Assembly: GCA_007121075.1 (NCBI GenBank)
Contig: SKMK01000035.1
Location: 50,308 to 114,307 of the forward strand
Direction: 5' to 3'
Origin: Syntrophomonadaceae bacterium
GTDB taxonomy: Bacteria; Bacillota; Dethiobacteria; DTU022
DNA length: 64,000 nt
The position numbers and the translations under genes are program-made. The notes under the pieces were generated by a model. The model did no database searches and was not told the DNA's origin. It worked only from the letters and a program-made list of their open reading frames with translations. Each line of letters starts with the position of its first letter. The first letter of the stretch is position 1. Positions 43,109-52,018 of the stretch are shown here, in pieces.

Positions 43109-44446
43109 TTACCCGGCCTCAGATCCGGATTTGCTTTTTTCATAAGCCCGGACTTCTTGTTCCGGGTAGCGGCTGAAAACAATTACCCCGATTAAAATAA
43201 ACAGGGCCGATACCGGGCCGGTCAGCTGGATGCCGAGTGGCTGTTCCGCCGTGCTTCCAAAAACCTGGAGCAGCCCCCCGGTAATCACTGTCGACAGTCC
43301 CAGGGCCAGTTTTAAAATAAATCCCTGGGCGCCAAAATACATTGCTTCTCGTCTCTGCCCGGACAGTTTTTCTTCCAGATCCGATACGGCGGCCACGATC
43401 GCCTCGGGCACGATGAAGATCACTGCCAGCGGCAGGCCGGCCAGGGCCATCAGGATATAACCGAATACCTCGGGTGAGAGTCCCAGGACGGGTTGCCCGA
43501 GGAAGAAAAAGAGGGGCAGTAATACCAGGAAAGCGACCAGGGCAAACATCATTACCGCTTTCAGGCCCAGCTTTTTGGAGAATATATTGACGGCCGGGAA
43601 AAAGAGCAGGGCCACTACAAAAGCCAGCCCAAAATAGATCGAAGCCTCGTCTTCAGTGCCGCCCAGGAGGACGGTCACATAAAGGGGCAGGTTCAGGGTG
43701 ATGATGTTGAAACCCAGCCAGAAGGTAACGTTACCGACCAGGTAAATGATGAAAGCATGGTTTTTGAAGGTAGTTTTTATTGCTTCTGTCAATCCCAAAG
43801 TAGCCGGTTTGGCTTCGGCATAATCGCGTTCTTTAATGGCAAGCGGCAGGTACAGCAAGACCAACCCCAGTGCGCCCAGGGCCCAGACCATGCCGTGAAA
43901 CCCGAGCCTGCCGATCAGGATCCCTGAACCAATCAGGGCAATGCCGACACCGAGCAGCATAAAGACGGCCCGGAAAGTAGCCAGGTCAACCCGGTCTTTA
44001 TTGCTGCGGGCCAACTCCGGCAGCAAAGCCAGGTAGGGGCAGACGTAGGCGGTGAACAGGCTAAAATAAACTGCGAGCAGGACGGCCAGGTAGACCGTGT
44101 TCAGGACTGAAGTTTCAGCCACCGGGGGATAAAAGAGGAGGACGAAAACGACCACGTAGGCTACCCCGCTAAAAAGCATGAAGGGCATCCTCCGGCCCAG
44201 GCGGCCCCTGTAGTTGTCGGACCAACGGGCAATCACGGGATCGGCTATGGCATCGATAGCCCTTCCCAGGAACATAATGATGCCGAAAGCAAAAGGCGGC
44301 ATCAACGCTTCGACACCCTCCAGGGGGCTGGTGATATAATAGTAAAACAGCCAGGTGATCAGGACCCGGTCCACCAGGCTGAAGCCGCCCGATCCGGCCC
44401 CGTAAATAACTTTTCCCCACAGGGGGAGCTGCTTTAATTCTCTCAT
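43109..44446 (-). CDS. GPH-type sugar:cation symporter (MFS)
   Basis: 445 residues with about twelve hydrophobic helices. The N-terminus KVIYGAGSGGFSLVDRVLITWLF and the motif GRAIDAIADPVIARWSD, then RLGRRMPFML, are typical of the glycoside-pentoside-hexuronide symporters related to MelB. It lies 16 bp downstream of a glycosidase-like gene on the same strand, so the pair probably imports and cleaves an oligosaccharide or glycoside. Confidence 0.85.
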   Translation of the reverse strand: MRELKQLPLWGKVIYGAGSGGFSLVDRVLITWLFYYYITSPLEGVEALMPPFAFGIIMFLGRAIDAIADPVIARWSDNYRGRLGRRMPFMLFSGVAYVVVFVLLFYPPVAETSVLNTVYLAVLLAVYFSLFTAYVCPYLALLPELARSNKDRVDLATFRAVFMLLGVGIALIGSGILIGRLGFHGMVWALGALGLVLLYLPLAIKERDYAEAKPATLGLTEAIKTTFKNHAFIIYLVGNVTFWLGFNIITLNLPLYVTVLLGGTEDEASIYFGLAFVVALLFFPAVNIFSKKLGLKAVMMFALVAFLVLLPLFFFLGQPVLGLSPEVFGYILMALAGLPLAVIFIVPEAIVAAVSDLEEKLSGQRREAMYFGAQGFILKLALGLSTVITGGLLQVFGSTAEQPLGIQLTGPVSALFILIGVIVFSRYPEQEVRAYEKSKSGSEAG

Positions 44447-44462
44447 CGGATCTTAACCTGCC

Positions 44463-46307
44463 TTATTCAACCTTTTCTTTGATGGTCCAGGCCAGCAAAC
44501 CGGCCCCGGAAGCAAAGGCGGCCCCGGTGGAAACCTGCCCGGTTTCGGGATGGACGCTTTCACAGAAAAAGCCGTTGTCCATTTTCACCCGGCTTAAAAA
44601 GTCAACGGCGCCGGCGTTGCAGGCCAGCAGATCGTTGCAGGCTCCCATGGGCCAGGGATTTTCAGCATGCATGGAGCCTGTTTCTTCAAAGTTGCTGCCC
44701 TGGTGAAAATACTTGTTATTGAAAGATCTGATCCAGCGGACTGTGTTCTTAAAAACGGTGTCTTCGATCGAGCAAAACCCGTAACAGGCCAGCAGCTGCA
44801 GGCTGCCGGGCGGGTTGTCGTAAAGGGTAAACCTGCCTTTGCCGTCTACAGCCCATGCAAACATGGTCCCAAAGGGGCCCTGGACAATGCAGTGGTCAAA
44901 AATGGCCTGTAAAAGTTCCCTGGACAGGATCGCTAAATCGCTTTTGTGGTTCCACAGCTCTTTTTCCTGAAGCTTGGACAGGAAATGGAAGGAACGCTGC
45001 AGCAGGGCGTTGTTGTAGGTCAGGTAAGGGTAAGTTACCGGGTCATCGGAAGGGCTGAGGAACGTGCTGTATAATCCAGATTGGGGGTCAAAGCGCTCGA
45101 AAGCCTTCTCAACCAGGATGTCTAACCCGTCCCGGATTACCTTTTCTTCCATGATTGAACTGTCTTCACTGCGGTCCAGGTAATGGTTCAGGGCGATAAA
45201 ATAAGCGGCCAGCTCGTCCAGCTCAAATCCGGGATAAAGCACGGTGCCGTTGATGTAATGGGCATGGTCACCGGCATTTTTAATATGGCGCCGGTAGACG
45301 TTAACCAGGAGATCTCTGGCCCGATCCTGGTCGACCATCATAACAGCCGGGAAACTCCATAGGAAAGTGTCACGGCTCCAGAAGGCTGAACTGACATAAT
45401 AGCGGGGGCTGCGTGAAGTGACCGGGACCAGGTCTTCACTGTCCAACGAACGAGCCAGGGAATAAAAGTAGCAGAAAAAGAGGTTCCGGTTCAACAGCGG
45501 GCTCAGGGTTTTATTTTCAATGTTGACCTGCTTGCTTTTCAGCCACTGCTCGGTGTGCTCTTTTAAGGCTTTCATACCATGCCTGCGCAGATCGATGGAG
45601 GTAGTTCCCGCCCCGTCGGCATCAAGGTTTACGGCTCCATAAAGCCTGGCTTCATATTCCCGGCCCGGTTCAAGGTAGAAACTGTTTTGGATGGAGAAGT
45701 TGCCTTCTTGGGGATCTGTATTCCATTTTCCGGCCGGCTCCGCGGCCAAAGCCAGGGCCGCCAGGGGCAATCCTGAAGAACCCTCCAGGATCAGGCTGCC
45801 GGTCCAGCGATCATGCCTGATATCCCTGGAGCCACTGATGGGCCTGCGGTTAAATACAATATAGTTGAAGCTTTTCCAGGCGCCCTGCCAGCCAAGGTTT
45901 ACAGTCAGGGGTTTGTTACCGGTATTGGTAAACCTGAGCCGCCAGCAGAATCCTTTATAACCGGGTGGGGCAAAAATTTCGCTTTCCGCCACCCAGCCGC
46001 CGCCGTCATCTTTTAACCTGAATTCCGGAATCCAGTTAAGCTGGTAGTGCCATTCAAAACCACCGGCCGTTTCCACCGGGGAATCATTAACGGAGATCAA
46101 CGGTTCCACGAGCGGAGTTTGTTCGGTTCCTGAAAACTCCAGTAAACCCCGCTGGTCTAGGCGCAAAACATTTAATGACACAATCCCTGCCGAGGAGCTT
46201 ATTTGCGGAAGGGATAGATATTCATTGCCGGTCAGAGACAACTTCTCAGGATTGGTGATTTGATCCGGAACTGTCAGTAAATCTTCCGGTTCGGGGTTGT
46301 GTTCCAT
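44463..46307 (-). CDS. Six-hairpin-type glycoside hydrolase, family uncertain
   Basis: 614 residues. An N-terminal beta-rich domain (to about 250) precedes an alpha/alpha-barrel region with PRYYVSSAFWSRDTFLWSFP, DHAHYINGTVLYPGFELDEL, YLTYNNALLQRSF and ETGSMHAENPWPMGACNDLL. SRDTFLW resembles the barrel signature of amylo-alpha-1,6-glucosidase, GH15 and GH63 enzymes, with acidic residues D (SRD) and E (ELDE or EETG) as candidate catalysts. No signal peptide, so it acts in the cytoplasm on a sugar delivered by the adjacent symporter. The exact GH family and substrate are not assignable by eye. ATG 46307 follows AGGGAGGAA. Confidence 0.7.
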   Translation of the reverse strand: MEHNPEPEDLLTVPDQITNPEKLSLTGNEYLSLPQISSSAGIVSLNVLRLDQRGLLEFSGTEQTPLVEPLISVNDSPVETAGGFEWHYQLNWIPEFRLKDDGGGWVAESEIFAPPGYKGFCWRLRFTNTGNKPLTVNLGWQGAWKSFNYIVFNRRPISGSRDIRHDRWTGSLILEGSSGLPLAALALAAEPAGKWNTDPQEGNFSIQNSFYLEPGREYEARLYGAVNLDADGAGTTSIDLRRHGMKALKEHTEQWLKSKQVNIENKTLSPLLNRNLFFCYFYSLARSLDSEDLVPVTSRSPRYYVSSAFWSRDTFLWSFPAVMMVDQDRARDLLVNVYRRHIKNAGDHAHYINGTVLYPGFELDELAAYFIALNHYLDRSEDSSIMEEKVIRDGLDILVEKAFERFDPQSGLYSTFLSPSDDPVTYPYLTYNNALLQRSFHFLSKLQEKELWNHKSDLAILSRELLQAIFDHCIVQGPFGTMFAWAVDGKGRFTLYDNPPGSLQLLACYGFCSIEDTVFKNTVRWIRSFNNKYFHQGSNFEETGSMHAENPWPMGACNDLLACNAGAVDFLSRVKMDNGFFCESVHPETGQVSTGAAFASGAGLLAWTIKEKVE

Positions 46308-46467
46308 TCATTATTCCTCCCTGTGAAGCATTTGGAGCATGACATGCCTGGTCAAAAACACTTAATACAAGTTCGCCTTAGTTTGGTTAAACCCTTTTTT
46401 AACCCGGCTTTTTGACCTGTTCCTTGTATGTTTCGGGCACAGCTATGCAATAAATTGCTCCCGAATC

Positions 46468-46496
46468 TTGACGGTTTTTAGATAAACCCTTATAAT
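46468..46496 (+). promoter_or_regulatory. Promoter of tRNA-Leu
   Basis: TTGACG (46468-46473), 17-bp spacer and TATAAT (46491-46496), 26 bp before the tRNA 5' end; close to consensus. Confidence 0.82.
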
Positions 46497-46522
46497 CTTA
46501 AAGGAACAGGAAAGTTGAATAT

Positions 46523-46607
46523 GTCGGGATGGCGGAATTGGCAGACGCGCACGGTTGAGGGCCGTGTGGTTAATACCATGGGGGTTCAAGTCCCCCTCCC
46601 GACACCA
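46523..46607 (+). tRNA. tRNA-Leu (anticodon GAG)
   Basis: 85 nt including an encoded CCA. Acceptor arms GTCGGGA (46523-46529) and TCCCGAC (46597-46603), anticodon stem CACGG/CCGTG with loop TTGAGGG giving anticodon GAG (46557-46559), long class II variable arm and T-loop GTTCAAGTC. It reads CUC/CUU codons. It is a single-gene transcript with its own promoter and terminator. Confidence 0.97.
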
Positions 46608-46618
46608 TCAAAAGCAAT

Positions 46619-46650
46619 GCGTGTGGATTTCTCCACACGCTTTATGTTTT
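46619..46650 (+). terminator. Terminator of tRNA-Leu
   Basis: GCGTGTGGA (46619-46627) pairs with TCCACACGC (46632-46640) around a four-base loop, followed by TTTATGTTTTT. Confidence 0.88.
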
Positions 46651-46924
46651 TAAGGAGTACTTGAATAATTTGAATAGGCCTCATAATTATACTAGAAAAT
46701 ATGCTATATTTAGAGCTGTATAGCAAAAAAACCAGTATTTTGCCTCATATACTTATCGTTAGTTGTTGCTAAATTATTATTGACGTTTTCTTCTTATTGC
46801 TGTGTTACTATTTAAGCATGAATACTCTTTTTGGGTAGAATCATTATTTAAAAGCTTGTGATAGGCAAAACTTAATTTGCAATGAAAGAATATATTTTAT
46901 AAAGAAAGAAGATGAGGCAGTAGA
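46651..46924. other. AT-rich gap before GH15 gene
   Basis: With the tRNA terminator this makes a stretch of about 317 bases without a protein gene. It is visibly AT-richer than the surroundings. No ORF, integrase remnant or repeat of the tRNA 3' end was recognised; the promoter of the following gene presumably lies here but no strong -35/-10 pair stood out. Confidence 0.4.
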
Positions 46925-48640
46925 ATGAATTATAAAATCAGGAACATGGGGATGATCGGTAACCGCCAAACCGGTGCACTTATCGATCTTTACGGGGACA
47001 TTTGCTGGTATTGCCCGGATCAATTCGATGCTCCTTCCTTTTTCGCTTCATTACTTGACGATGAAAAAGGAGGGGTCTGGTCACTGCAGATTAAAGAAAA
47101 TTTCAACGTAAAAAGGAGATATATTGGTAACAGTAATATTATTGAGTCTACCTTTCAATCTGGTGAAGATTCTTTAACCCTTACCGACTGGATGCCCCTG
47201 CGCGCTGACTTTACAGGGGTATGTCGACTTTTTTCGCCTTCTTTTCTTACGGTGACCAACTTGATTGTTCCTGCTCCCGGTTATGGTATGGAAGGGGTTA
47301 AACTAAAAAAGCTTAATGACAATACGATAACTGTAAATGACAAGTATTACCTGACTTTTTCCCACTATTCCCGGATTAAGGGTAAGCATATTTTGTTTGA
47401 TATACCCCCCGGAGAAGAAGCATGGGCAGTTTTATCCGGAGAGGAACTCGGGGTTGAAGCTGATAAAAAACTGAAAAGGTCTCTTAAAAGAACCCTGGAA
47501 GCATGGGATGAAATCGCGTCAAGTTTTTCTTACACAGGACCATACCAGGAAGATGTTTACGACTCTGTGAGGGCGATCAGGCAGCTAACTCATGAGAAAT
47601 CGGGGGGGATAATTGCTGCTCTTACTACTTCCCTGCCTGAAGTGCCGGGAGGTGAACGTAATTATGATTACCGGTACGTATGGCTCAGGGATGCCTCCAT
47701 GATCGTGAGTGCCCTGACCCGTGCAGGAAGCAAGGGGGATGATGAGAAGCATTTCCTGGACTTTATCTGTTCATCAAGGATAAACATTAAGGATTATTCG
47801 AGAACTCCATTTGTTACAATTCACGGGGAACCGGCACAACCTGAACAGTATCTTAATTTTTCCGGATATTTAAACAGCAAACCGGTACGTATCGGGAATA
47901 ATGCCAATGAGCAGCTGCAACTTGATGCGGGGAGTAATATTCTTTTGGCTGCCAAGTTAATTTATGAGAATTACAATGTCAGAACCCACTGGGATACCGT
48001 AAAAGAAATTGCATCTTTCCTGGGTAATAACTGGGACAAGGACGATTACGGGATCTGGGAAGAAGATATTGCCAGGCAGTTTACATCCAGTAAAGTAATC
48101 ATGGCAGTAGCCCTGGAATATATAGCTGCCCATTCCACCATTGAAGAGCAAAAACATTTCTGGCTAGATACCGCTTCAAAGATCAGGAATTTCATACAAA
48201 AGGAATGTATTACATCTTACGGAGCCTATGCTGTCTTTGCCGGCAGTGAAGAGGTGGATATTACCTCTGCCCTTTTTCCGGAATGGGGTTTTTGTGAACC
48301 CGATACTCAAGAAATGATTGAGACTATAGCCGAACTGGAAAGTAGTTTTTGTGAAAATAACCTGGTATACAGAAATCTGCTGATGTTTGATGAAAAGAAA
48401 GAAGGGTCTTTTCTTGCCGGAAACTTCTGGATGGCCCAGTACTGGATAATGCGGGACAATTATACAAAAAGCAAAAGTTATATTGATGCTGCCTTAAAAT
48501 ATAAAAATGATCTCGGTCTCTTCTCCGAAGAGGCTGATCCCTGGTCTGAAACATTGCTGGGTAATTTCCCCCAGAGCTTTGTCCATGCTGCATTTATAGG
48601 TGCGGCAGTAGATTTTAACGTTGCTTTTGGTAAAAGATAA
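46925..48640 (+). CDS. GH15 glucoamylase/trehalase-like glycoside hydrolase
   Basis: 571 residues. The N-terminus IGNRQTGALIDLYGDICWYC and FDAPSFFASLLDDEKGG is the standard opening of cytosolic bacterial GH15 proteins. RYVWLRDASMIVSAL begins the alpha/alpha barrel; IWEEDIARQFTSSKVIMAVAL holds the candidate acid and FSEEADPWSETLLGNFPQSF the candidate base. Members cleave terminal alpha-glucosidic links of maltodextrin, isomalto-oligosaccharide or trehalose. Codon use and composition are clearly more AT-rich than in most of the window, suggesting later acquisition. The ribosome binding site GATGAGGC is weak. A strong terminator follows. Confidence 0.85.
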   Translation: MNYKIRNMGMIGNRQTGALIDLYGDICWYCPDQFDAPSFFASLLDDEKGGVWSLQIKENFNVKRRYIGNSNIIESTFQSGEDSLTLTDWMPLRADFTGVCRLFSPSFLTVTNLIVPAPGYGMEGVKLKKLNDNTITVNDKYYLTFSHYSRIKGKHILFDIPPGEEAWAVLSGEELGVEADKKLKRSLKRTLEAWDEIASSFSYTGPYQEDVYDSVRAIRQLTHEKSGGIIAALTTSLPEVPGGERNYDYRYVWLRDASMIVSALTRAGSKGDDEKHFLDFICSSRINIKDYSRTPFVTIHGEPAQPEQYLNFSGYLNSKPVRIGNNANEQLQLDAGSNILLAAKLIYENYNVRTHWDTVKEIASFLGNNWDKDDYGIWEEDIARQFTSSKVIMAVALEYIAAHSTIEEQKHFWLDTASKIRNFIQKECITSYGAYAVFAGSEEVDITSALFPEWGFCEPDTQEMIETIAELESSFCENNLVYRNLLMFDEKKEGSFLAGNFWMAQYWIMRDNYTKSKSYIDAALKYKNDLGLFSEEADPWSETLLGNFPQSFVHAAFIGAAVDFNVAFGKR

Positions 48641-48677
48641 TAATTCCGGCGTTGCAGCCGACCCCAATAGTTACATT

Positions 48678-48709
48678 AAGTCAGGGTAAGAGTAACCCTG
48701 ACTTTTTGT
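48678..48709 (+). terminator. Terminator after GH15 gene
   Basis: AAGTCAGGGT (48678-48687) pairs with ACCCTGACTT (48695-48704), followed by TTTGTTGTT. Lies between two converging genes. Confidence 0.85.
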
Positions 48710-48723
48710 TGTTATAATACCTT

Positions 48724-49938
48724 TTAATATGATGATACTTCATTGGCAAAGCGCAGAGAATCAAGGTAGCTGTCTGTGACTGCCCCTTCAGTCAATCCGA
48801 GGGTAGTCATATGCGCGAGGGCTTCTTCCCAGTTTCCCTTCTCATATAATATTACCAGGGAACAGATGTCCTGCATGAGACCGTCTTGTCCGAGCAGGGC
48901 AATCTTTATATCTTCGGGAATGGGAAGGTGCACTAAAAGTTCATCCAGGGGTTGGTCGAGGAAAGCATCAATCAGGGAAAACATGCCCATCAGAAAAAAA
49001 TCAGCTTCCCGGTGTTTTTGACCAATCAGGGGAGCAAGCAGCTCGCAGAAGCGGGCTCTTTGCACGGCCAGGGTTAACAGTTCATCCGGTTTGTCTTCAC
49101 CGATGTTCCTCAGGGAAACCAGCAGCGCCCATTTGACAACTTCTTTTTGGCCGAACAGCACCAGGGCCTGTCTCACAGAGCGTATTTCTACTTTTAGTGA
49201 GAAGGCGAGCGAATTGATAAACCGGAGCAGCTTGTAAGTCAGAGCCGGATCGCGCTTAATGATTTCTTCTACCCGTTCGAAATCTATCTCGGGTTTACGG
49301 GCCTCTTGCAGGAGATGCACAAAATTCAACTTACGCCCCATGATATCTCTGCTGCTCAGGACATGCGGCCGGCTGAAAAAGTAGCCCTGGAAGTATTTAT
49401 AGTTGGCATCGCGGGCCTGGTTAAAATCTTCGATAGTTTCGACCTTTTCAGCTATAAGTTCCCCGCCGTAACGGCTCAGTTGTCGGGCAAGCGAGTCTCT
49501 TGTTTGGGACGATGTCCGTAAGAAATCAACCTTGATAAAGTCTACCATTTTTATGAACGGCTCATAAGGTTCACTGTAGGTAAAATCGTCAAGCGCAAGC
49601 ATGTAGCCCATCTTTTTCAGTTTGAGGCAAGCCTGGAAGACCTCCTCATCCGGTTCGACGTCTTCCAGCAGCTCGACCACCAGCAGGTCGCTCGGGAGAA
49701 GCATGGCAACCCCGTCATCCAGGAGCTTTCGGGTAAAGTTTATAAAAGCTTTTTCCCCGCGGGTAATGTTCTCCAGGCCAAAGAGCAGGAAACTGTTGGC
49801 GATTACCTCTGAAGTGGCTTTGTTACCATCGGGTTCGGAGAAAATATTATCCATGCAGGAGCGGTAAAGCAGTTCATAGCCATAAACCTTCTGGTTATGT
49901 TTGAAAATCGGCTGTCTGGCAACGAAAACTTCTTTCAA
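48724..49938 (-). CDS. EAL-HDOD signalling protein (YuxH-like)
   Basis: 404 residues. An N-terminal EAL-type domain (about 1-195) shows VFVARQPIFKHNQKVYGYELLYR, INFTRKLL, VVELLEDV, MLALDDF, IKVDFLR, LIAEKVE and FQGYFFSRP. A C-terminal HDOD domain (about 200-400; IIKRDPALTYKLLRFINSLAF, RSVRQALVLFGQKEVVKW) follows. Many EAL motif positions are kept (ELL for EAL, DDF, KVD), but whether it hydrolyses cyclic-di-GMP or only senses it is unknown. It probably starts at TTG 49938 with a weak GGGAAAAG site; it is transcribed alone. Confidence 0.88.
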   Translation of the reverse strand: MKEVFVARQPIFKHNQKVYGYELLYRSCMDNIFSEPDGNKATSEVIANSFLLFGLENITRGEKAFINFTRKLLDDGVAMLLPSDLLVVELLEDVEPDEEVFQACLKLKKMGYMLALDDFTYSEPYEPFIKMVDFIKVDFLRTSSQTRDSLARQLSRYGGELIAEKVETIEDFNQARDANYKYFQGYFFSRPHVLSSRDIMGRKLNFVHLLQEARKPEIDFERVEEIIKRDPALTYKLLRFINSLAFSLKVEIRSVRQALVLFGQKEVVKWALLVSLRNIGEDKPDELLTLAVQRARFCELLAPLIGQKHREADFFLMGMFSLIDAFLDQPLDELLVHLPIPEDIKIALLGQDGLMQDICSLVILYEKGNWEEALAHMTTLGLTEGAVTDSYLDSLRFANEVSSY

Positions 49939-50355
49939 AAGTACACTTCTTTTCCCGGCCGGGCGGGGACCTAAGCTGAAAACCGAAAATCTCTGCCGCA
50001 GGTGCGGTATGATTGGGGGAGAGCAATCTTTACGCGAAAGGCTGATAATCTCTGGGCAAGGTAGATTTAAAATACATTATATCATAAAAATCTGGCTACA
50101 ATATTGGTAAAGCATTTTTCTCTCTTAAGGGCAATGTATAAGCAGAGCTGTCATTGTTGTGGTGTTCTATAAATCTTTTTTTTAAAAGAAAGGTAATCCC
50201 TGAATGACGTCAAATTACCCATTTAAAGGCATAATAAAATATATAGAAGCTTTGAAAATAATCATCATTTAAAATTGCAGGGTATGAACGTTAAATTAAA
50301 AATAGGCCGGGTTTGATTTAATGGCTTTACTGGACTGTTTATAGGAGGAATTGCT
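49939..50355. other. Divergent intergenic region between EAL-HDOD and MFS genes
   Basis: About 417 bases without a recognisable gene. The left third is GC-rich, the rest AT-rich. A minus-strand TATAAT-like element lies near 50070-50090 (GATATAAT read on the minus strand) and could serve the EAL-HDOD gene. No riboswitch fold, including no cyclic-di-GMP aptamer, was recognised. Confidence 0.4.
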
Positions 50356-51594
50356 ATTCAAGATGAAGCCCGAGGTAAAAAGCTTGCCTTTATAAAAATC
50401 CTTCTTATCCTTTCAACCCCATATATAGCGATGACGCTCAGCCACAACGGCTTTCTGGCCTTGCTTCCCTTTGTTCGAGAAGAGTTTTCTTTGACCAGAA
50501 CTCAAGTTGGTTACTACTCTACTTTCTTTTTCCTTACTTCTGCTATGCTTGCTGTTTTTACCGGCAGTGTTGTAGACAAGATAGGGCCCAAAAAGGGAAT
50601 TATATTTGGGGTCGTTTCCCTGGGTTCTATGAATATTTTATTTGGTTTTTCTCCTTCATATATGATTTTGCTTGTACTGGCCCTGTTTGCCGGGCTGGGA
50701 CAAAGTATCATAACTCCTTCCTTAAATAAAGGGGTGATGGTTGAAACGCCACCTGAAAAGCGCGCTGTATCTATGGGCATAATGCAGTCGGGTATAGGCA
50801 TTGGCGGGCTTGCCGGAGCGAGTTTGCTGCCGCTGCTGGGAGAAAATTTCGGGTGGAGAATGTCGGTCCAAGTTGCCGGCATTTTTGTAGTATTGATCGG
50901 CATTTTTATTTATAAGGTTTATTGGGAAAGCTCCAGTAACGAACCTTTGGAAGGTGAGCAGGAAAGCCAGAAAGAAGAAGCTCCTTCTTTTAAAGATAAC
51001 CTGCTTTTTCTTTTTACAAACAAACAGATTCTTTTAACGTGTCTTGTTGGGGCAGTATTTGCAGGCGCAAGTGTAGGGGCTGTCCTTTCCCATTTTGCGG
51101 TTTATCTTTCTGAAGACTTAAACATGGGGCGGGCAGCTGCCGGCTTGGGCCTTGGAATTTTTCAGATCGGCGGATTGGTCGGCCGGCCAGCCTGGGGATG
51201 GATTTCAGACCGGTTTCTGCACGGTAACAGGGGAAAGACGATTTTCTTGATCGGCCTGGCTTCCGGAGTTATGTTTATGATTTTCGGGCTTTTCTTAAAC
51301 AGATTCCAAATAGACTTTATAGCTCTGATTGCCTTTATCTTTATTTTGGGTTTTTCAGCTTTTGGCTGGGCCGGGGTTTTCTTTGTAGCAATAGGTGAAT
51401 ACGCTGGAATGGTGCGAACCGGAGCGGCAACCGGCCTGGCTCTACTTGCCACTCGAATCGGGATTCTTGTAGCTCCTCCTGTTTTTGGCCTTGTTGCCGA
51501 TATTACAGGAAATTACGATTATAGCTGGCTGCTTTTTGGGATAATTATCATGATAGTTTCATTTATTTATTACCTGGGCTTTTCAAAAAGATAA
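50356..51594 (+). CDS. OFA/MFS-type transporter, probable ATT start
   Basis: Twelve-helix major facilitator, 412 residues from ATT 50356 or 387 from ATG 50431. The ATG would cut the first membrane helix (FIKILLILSTPYIAMTLSHN and onward). In the frame between the upstream stop (50314-50316) and ATG 50431 there is no ATG, GTG or TTG, while AGGAGG (50343-50348) lies 7 bases before ATT 50356. Motifs include GSVVDKIGPKKGI (loop 2-3) and WGWISDRFLHGNRGKT (loop 8-9). OFA-type members carry oxalate/formate or other organic anions; the substrate is unknown. AT-richer than the neighbours. Confidence 0.82.
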   Translation: MQDEARGKKLAFIKILLILSTPYIAMTLSHNGFLALLPFVREEFSLTRTQVGYYSTFFFLTSAMLAVFTGSVVDKIGPKKGIIFGVVSLGSMNILFGFSPSYMILLVLALFAGLGQSIITPSLNKGVMVETPPEKRAVSMGIMQSGIGIGGLAGASLLPLLGENFGWRMSVQVAGIFVVLIGIFIYKVYWESSSNEPLEGEQESQKEEAPSFKDNLLFLFTNKQILLTCLVGAVFAGASVGAVLSHFAVYLSEDLNMGRAAAGLGLGIFQIGGLVGRPAWGWISDRFLHGNRGKTIFLIGLASGVMFMIFGLFLNRFQIDFIALIAFIFILGFSAFGWAGVFFVAIGEYAGMVRTGAATGLALLATRIGILVAPPVFGLVADITGNYDYSWLLFGIIIMIVSFIYYLGFSKR

Positions 51595-51649
51595 AGGAAA
51601 GTAACCTGGAACAATAATCTACATTCTCCAAATAATCTTCCGGCGCAAA

Positions 51650-52018
51650 TTATAAACTGCGGGTGGCGATGACATCCGAGTCCGTACCGAGCAAATTTTT
51701 GATTATTACTGTGCCGATTTCAATGGGGCCCTCAACTTCTGTCCTGGTAATTTCATCGATGGCCGGGAAAACCAGCTCTTTTGGGATTGGCTTGCTGGTC
51801 TTCACGGGCAGCCTTGGCAGGGGAGCATTGTGGATCACTACGGTTGAAGTTACCGTCCGGGTCGGATTGGAATATTCGTCGTAAGCATAGTCTACCCCGA
51901 GTTTGCACTGCTGGCCGCGCACCGATAATTCGCCCGGCTGATCCGGTTTTTCCTTCACCCGCATTTTACAGCCCAGGGGGCAGAGGATACAGATCATTTC
52001 TTTAGTTTCCAGGGTCAT
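51650..52018 (-). CDS. DUF1667 protein (GlpA-associated)
   Basis: 122 residues starting MTLETKEMICILCPLGCKM with a cysteine cluster (CxxCxxGC) and a further Cys in GQQCKLG, then NPTRTVTSTVVI and PVKTSKPIPK, the DUF1667 signature. These small proteins follow GlpA-like and NAD/FAD oxidoreductase genes in anaerobic bacteria and archaea and probably bind an iron-sulphur cluster or shuttle electrons. It overlaps the upstream fused oxidoreductase by 4 bp (ATGA), so it is translationally coupled to it. Confidence 0.88.
   Translation of the reverse strand: MTLETKEMICILCPLGCKMRVKEKPDQPGELSVRGQQCKLGVDYAYDEYSNPTRTVTSTVVIHNAPLPRLPVKTSKPIPKELVFPAIDEITRTEVEGPIEIGTVIIKNLLGTDSDVIATRSL

Noticed and set aside
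46523..46640. Phage or integrative-element attachment at tRNA-Leu
   Set aside because: No integrase and no second copy of the tRNA 3' end was seen; kept only as a composition-based suspicion.
49939..50100. Possible cyclic-di-GMP riboswitch before the EAL-HDOD gene
   Set aside because: Read on the minus strand, the GEMM core sequences could not be found.
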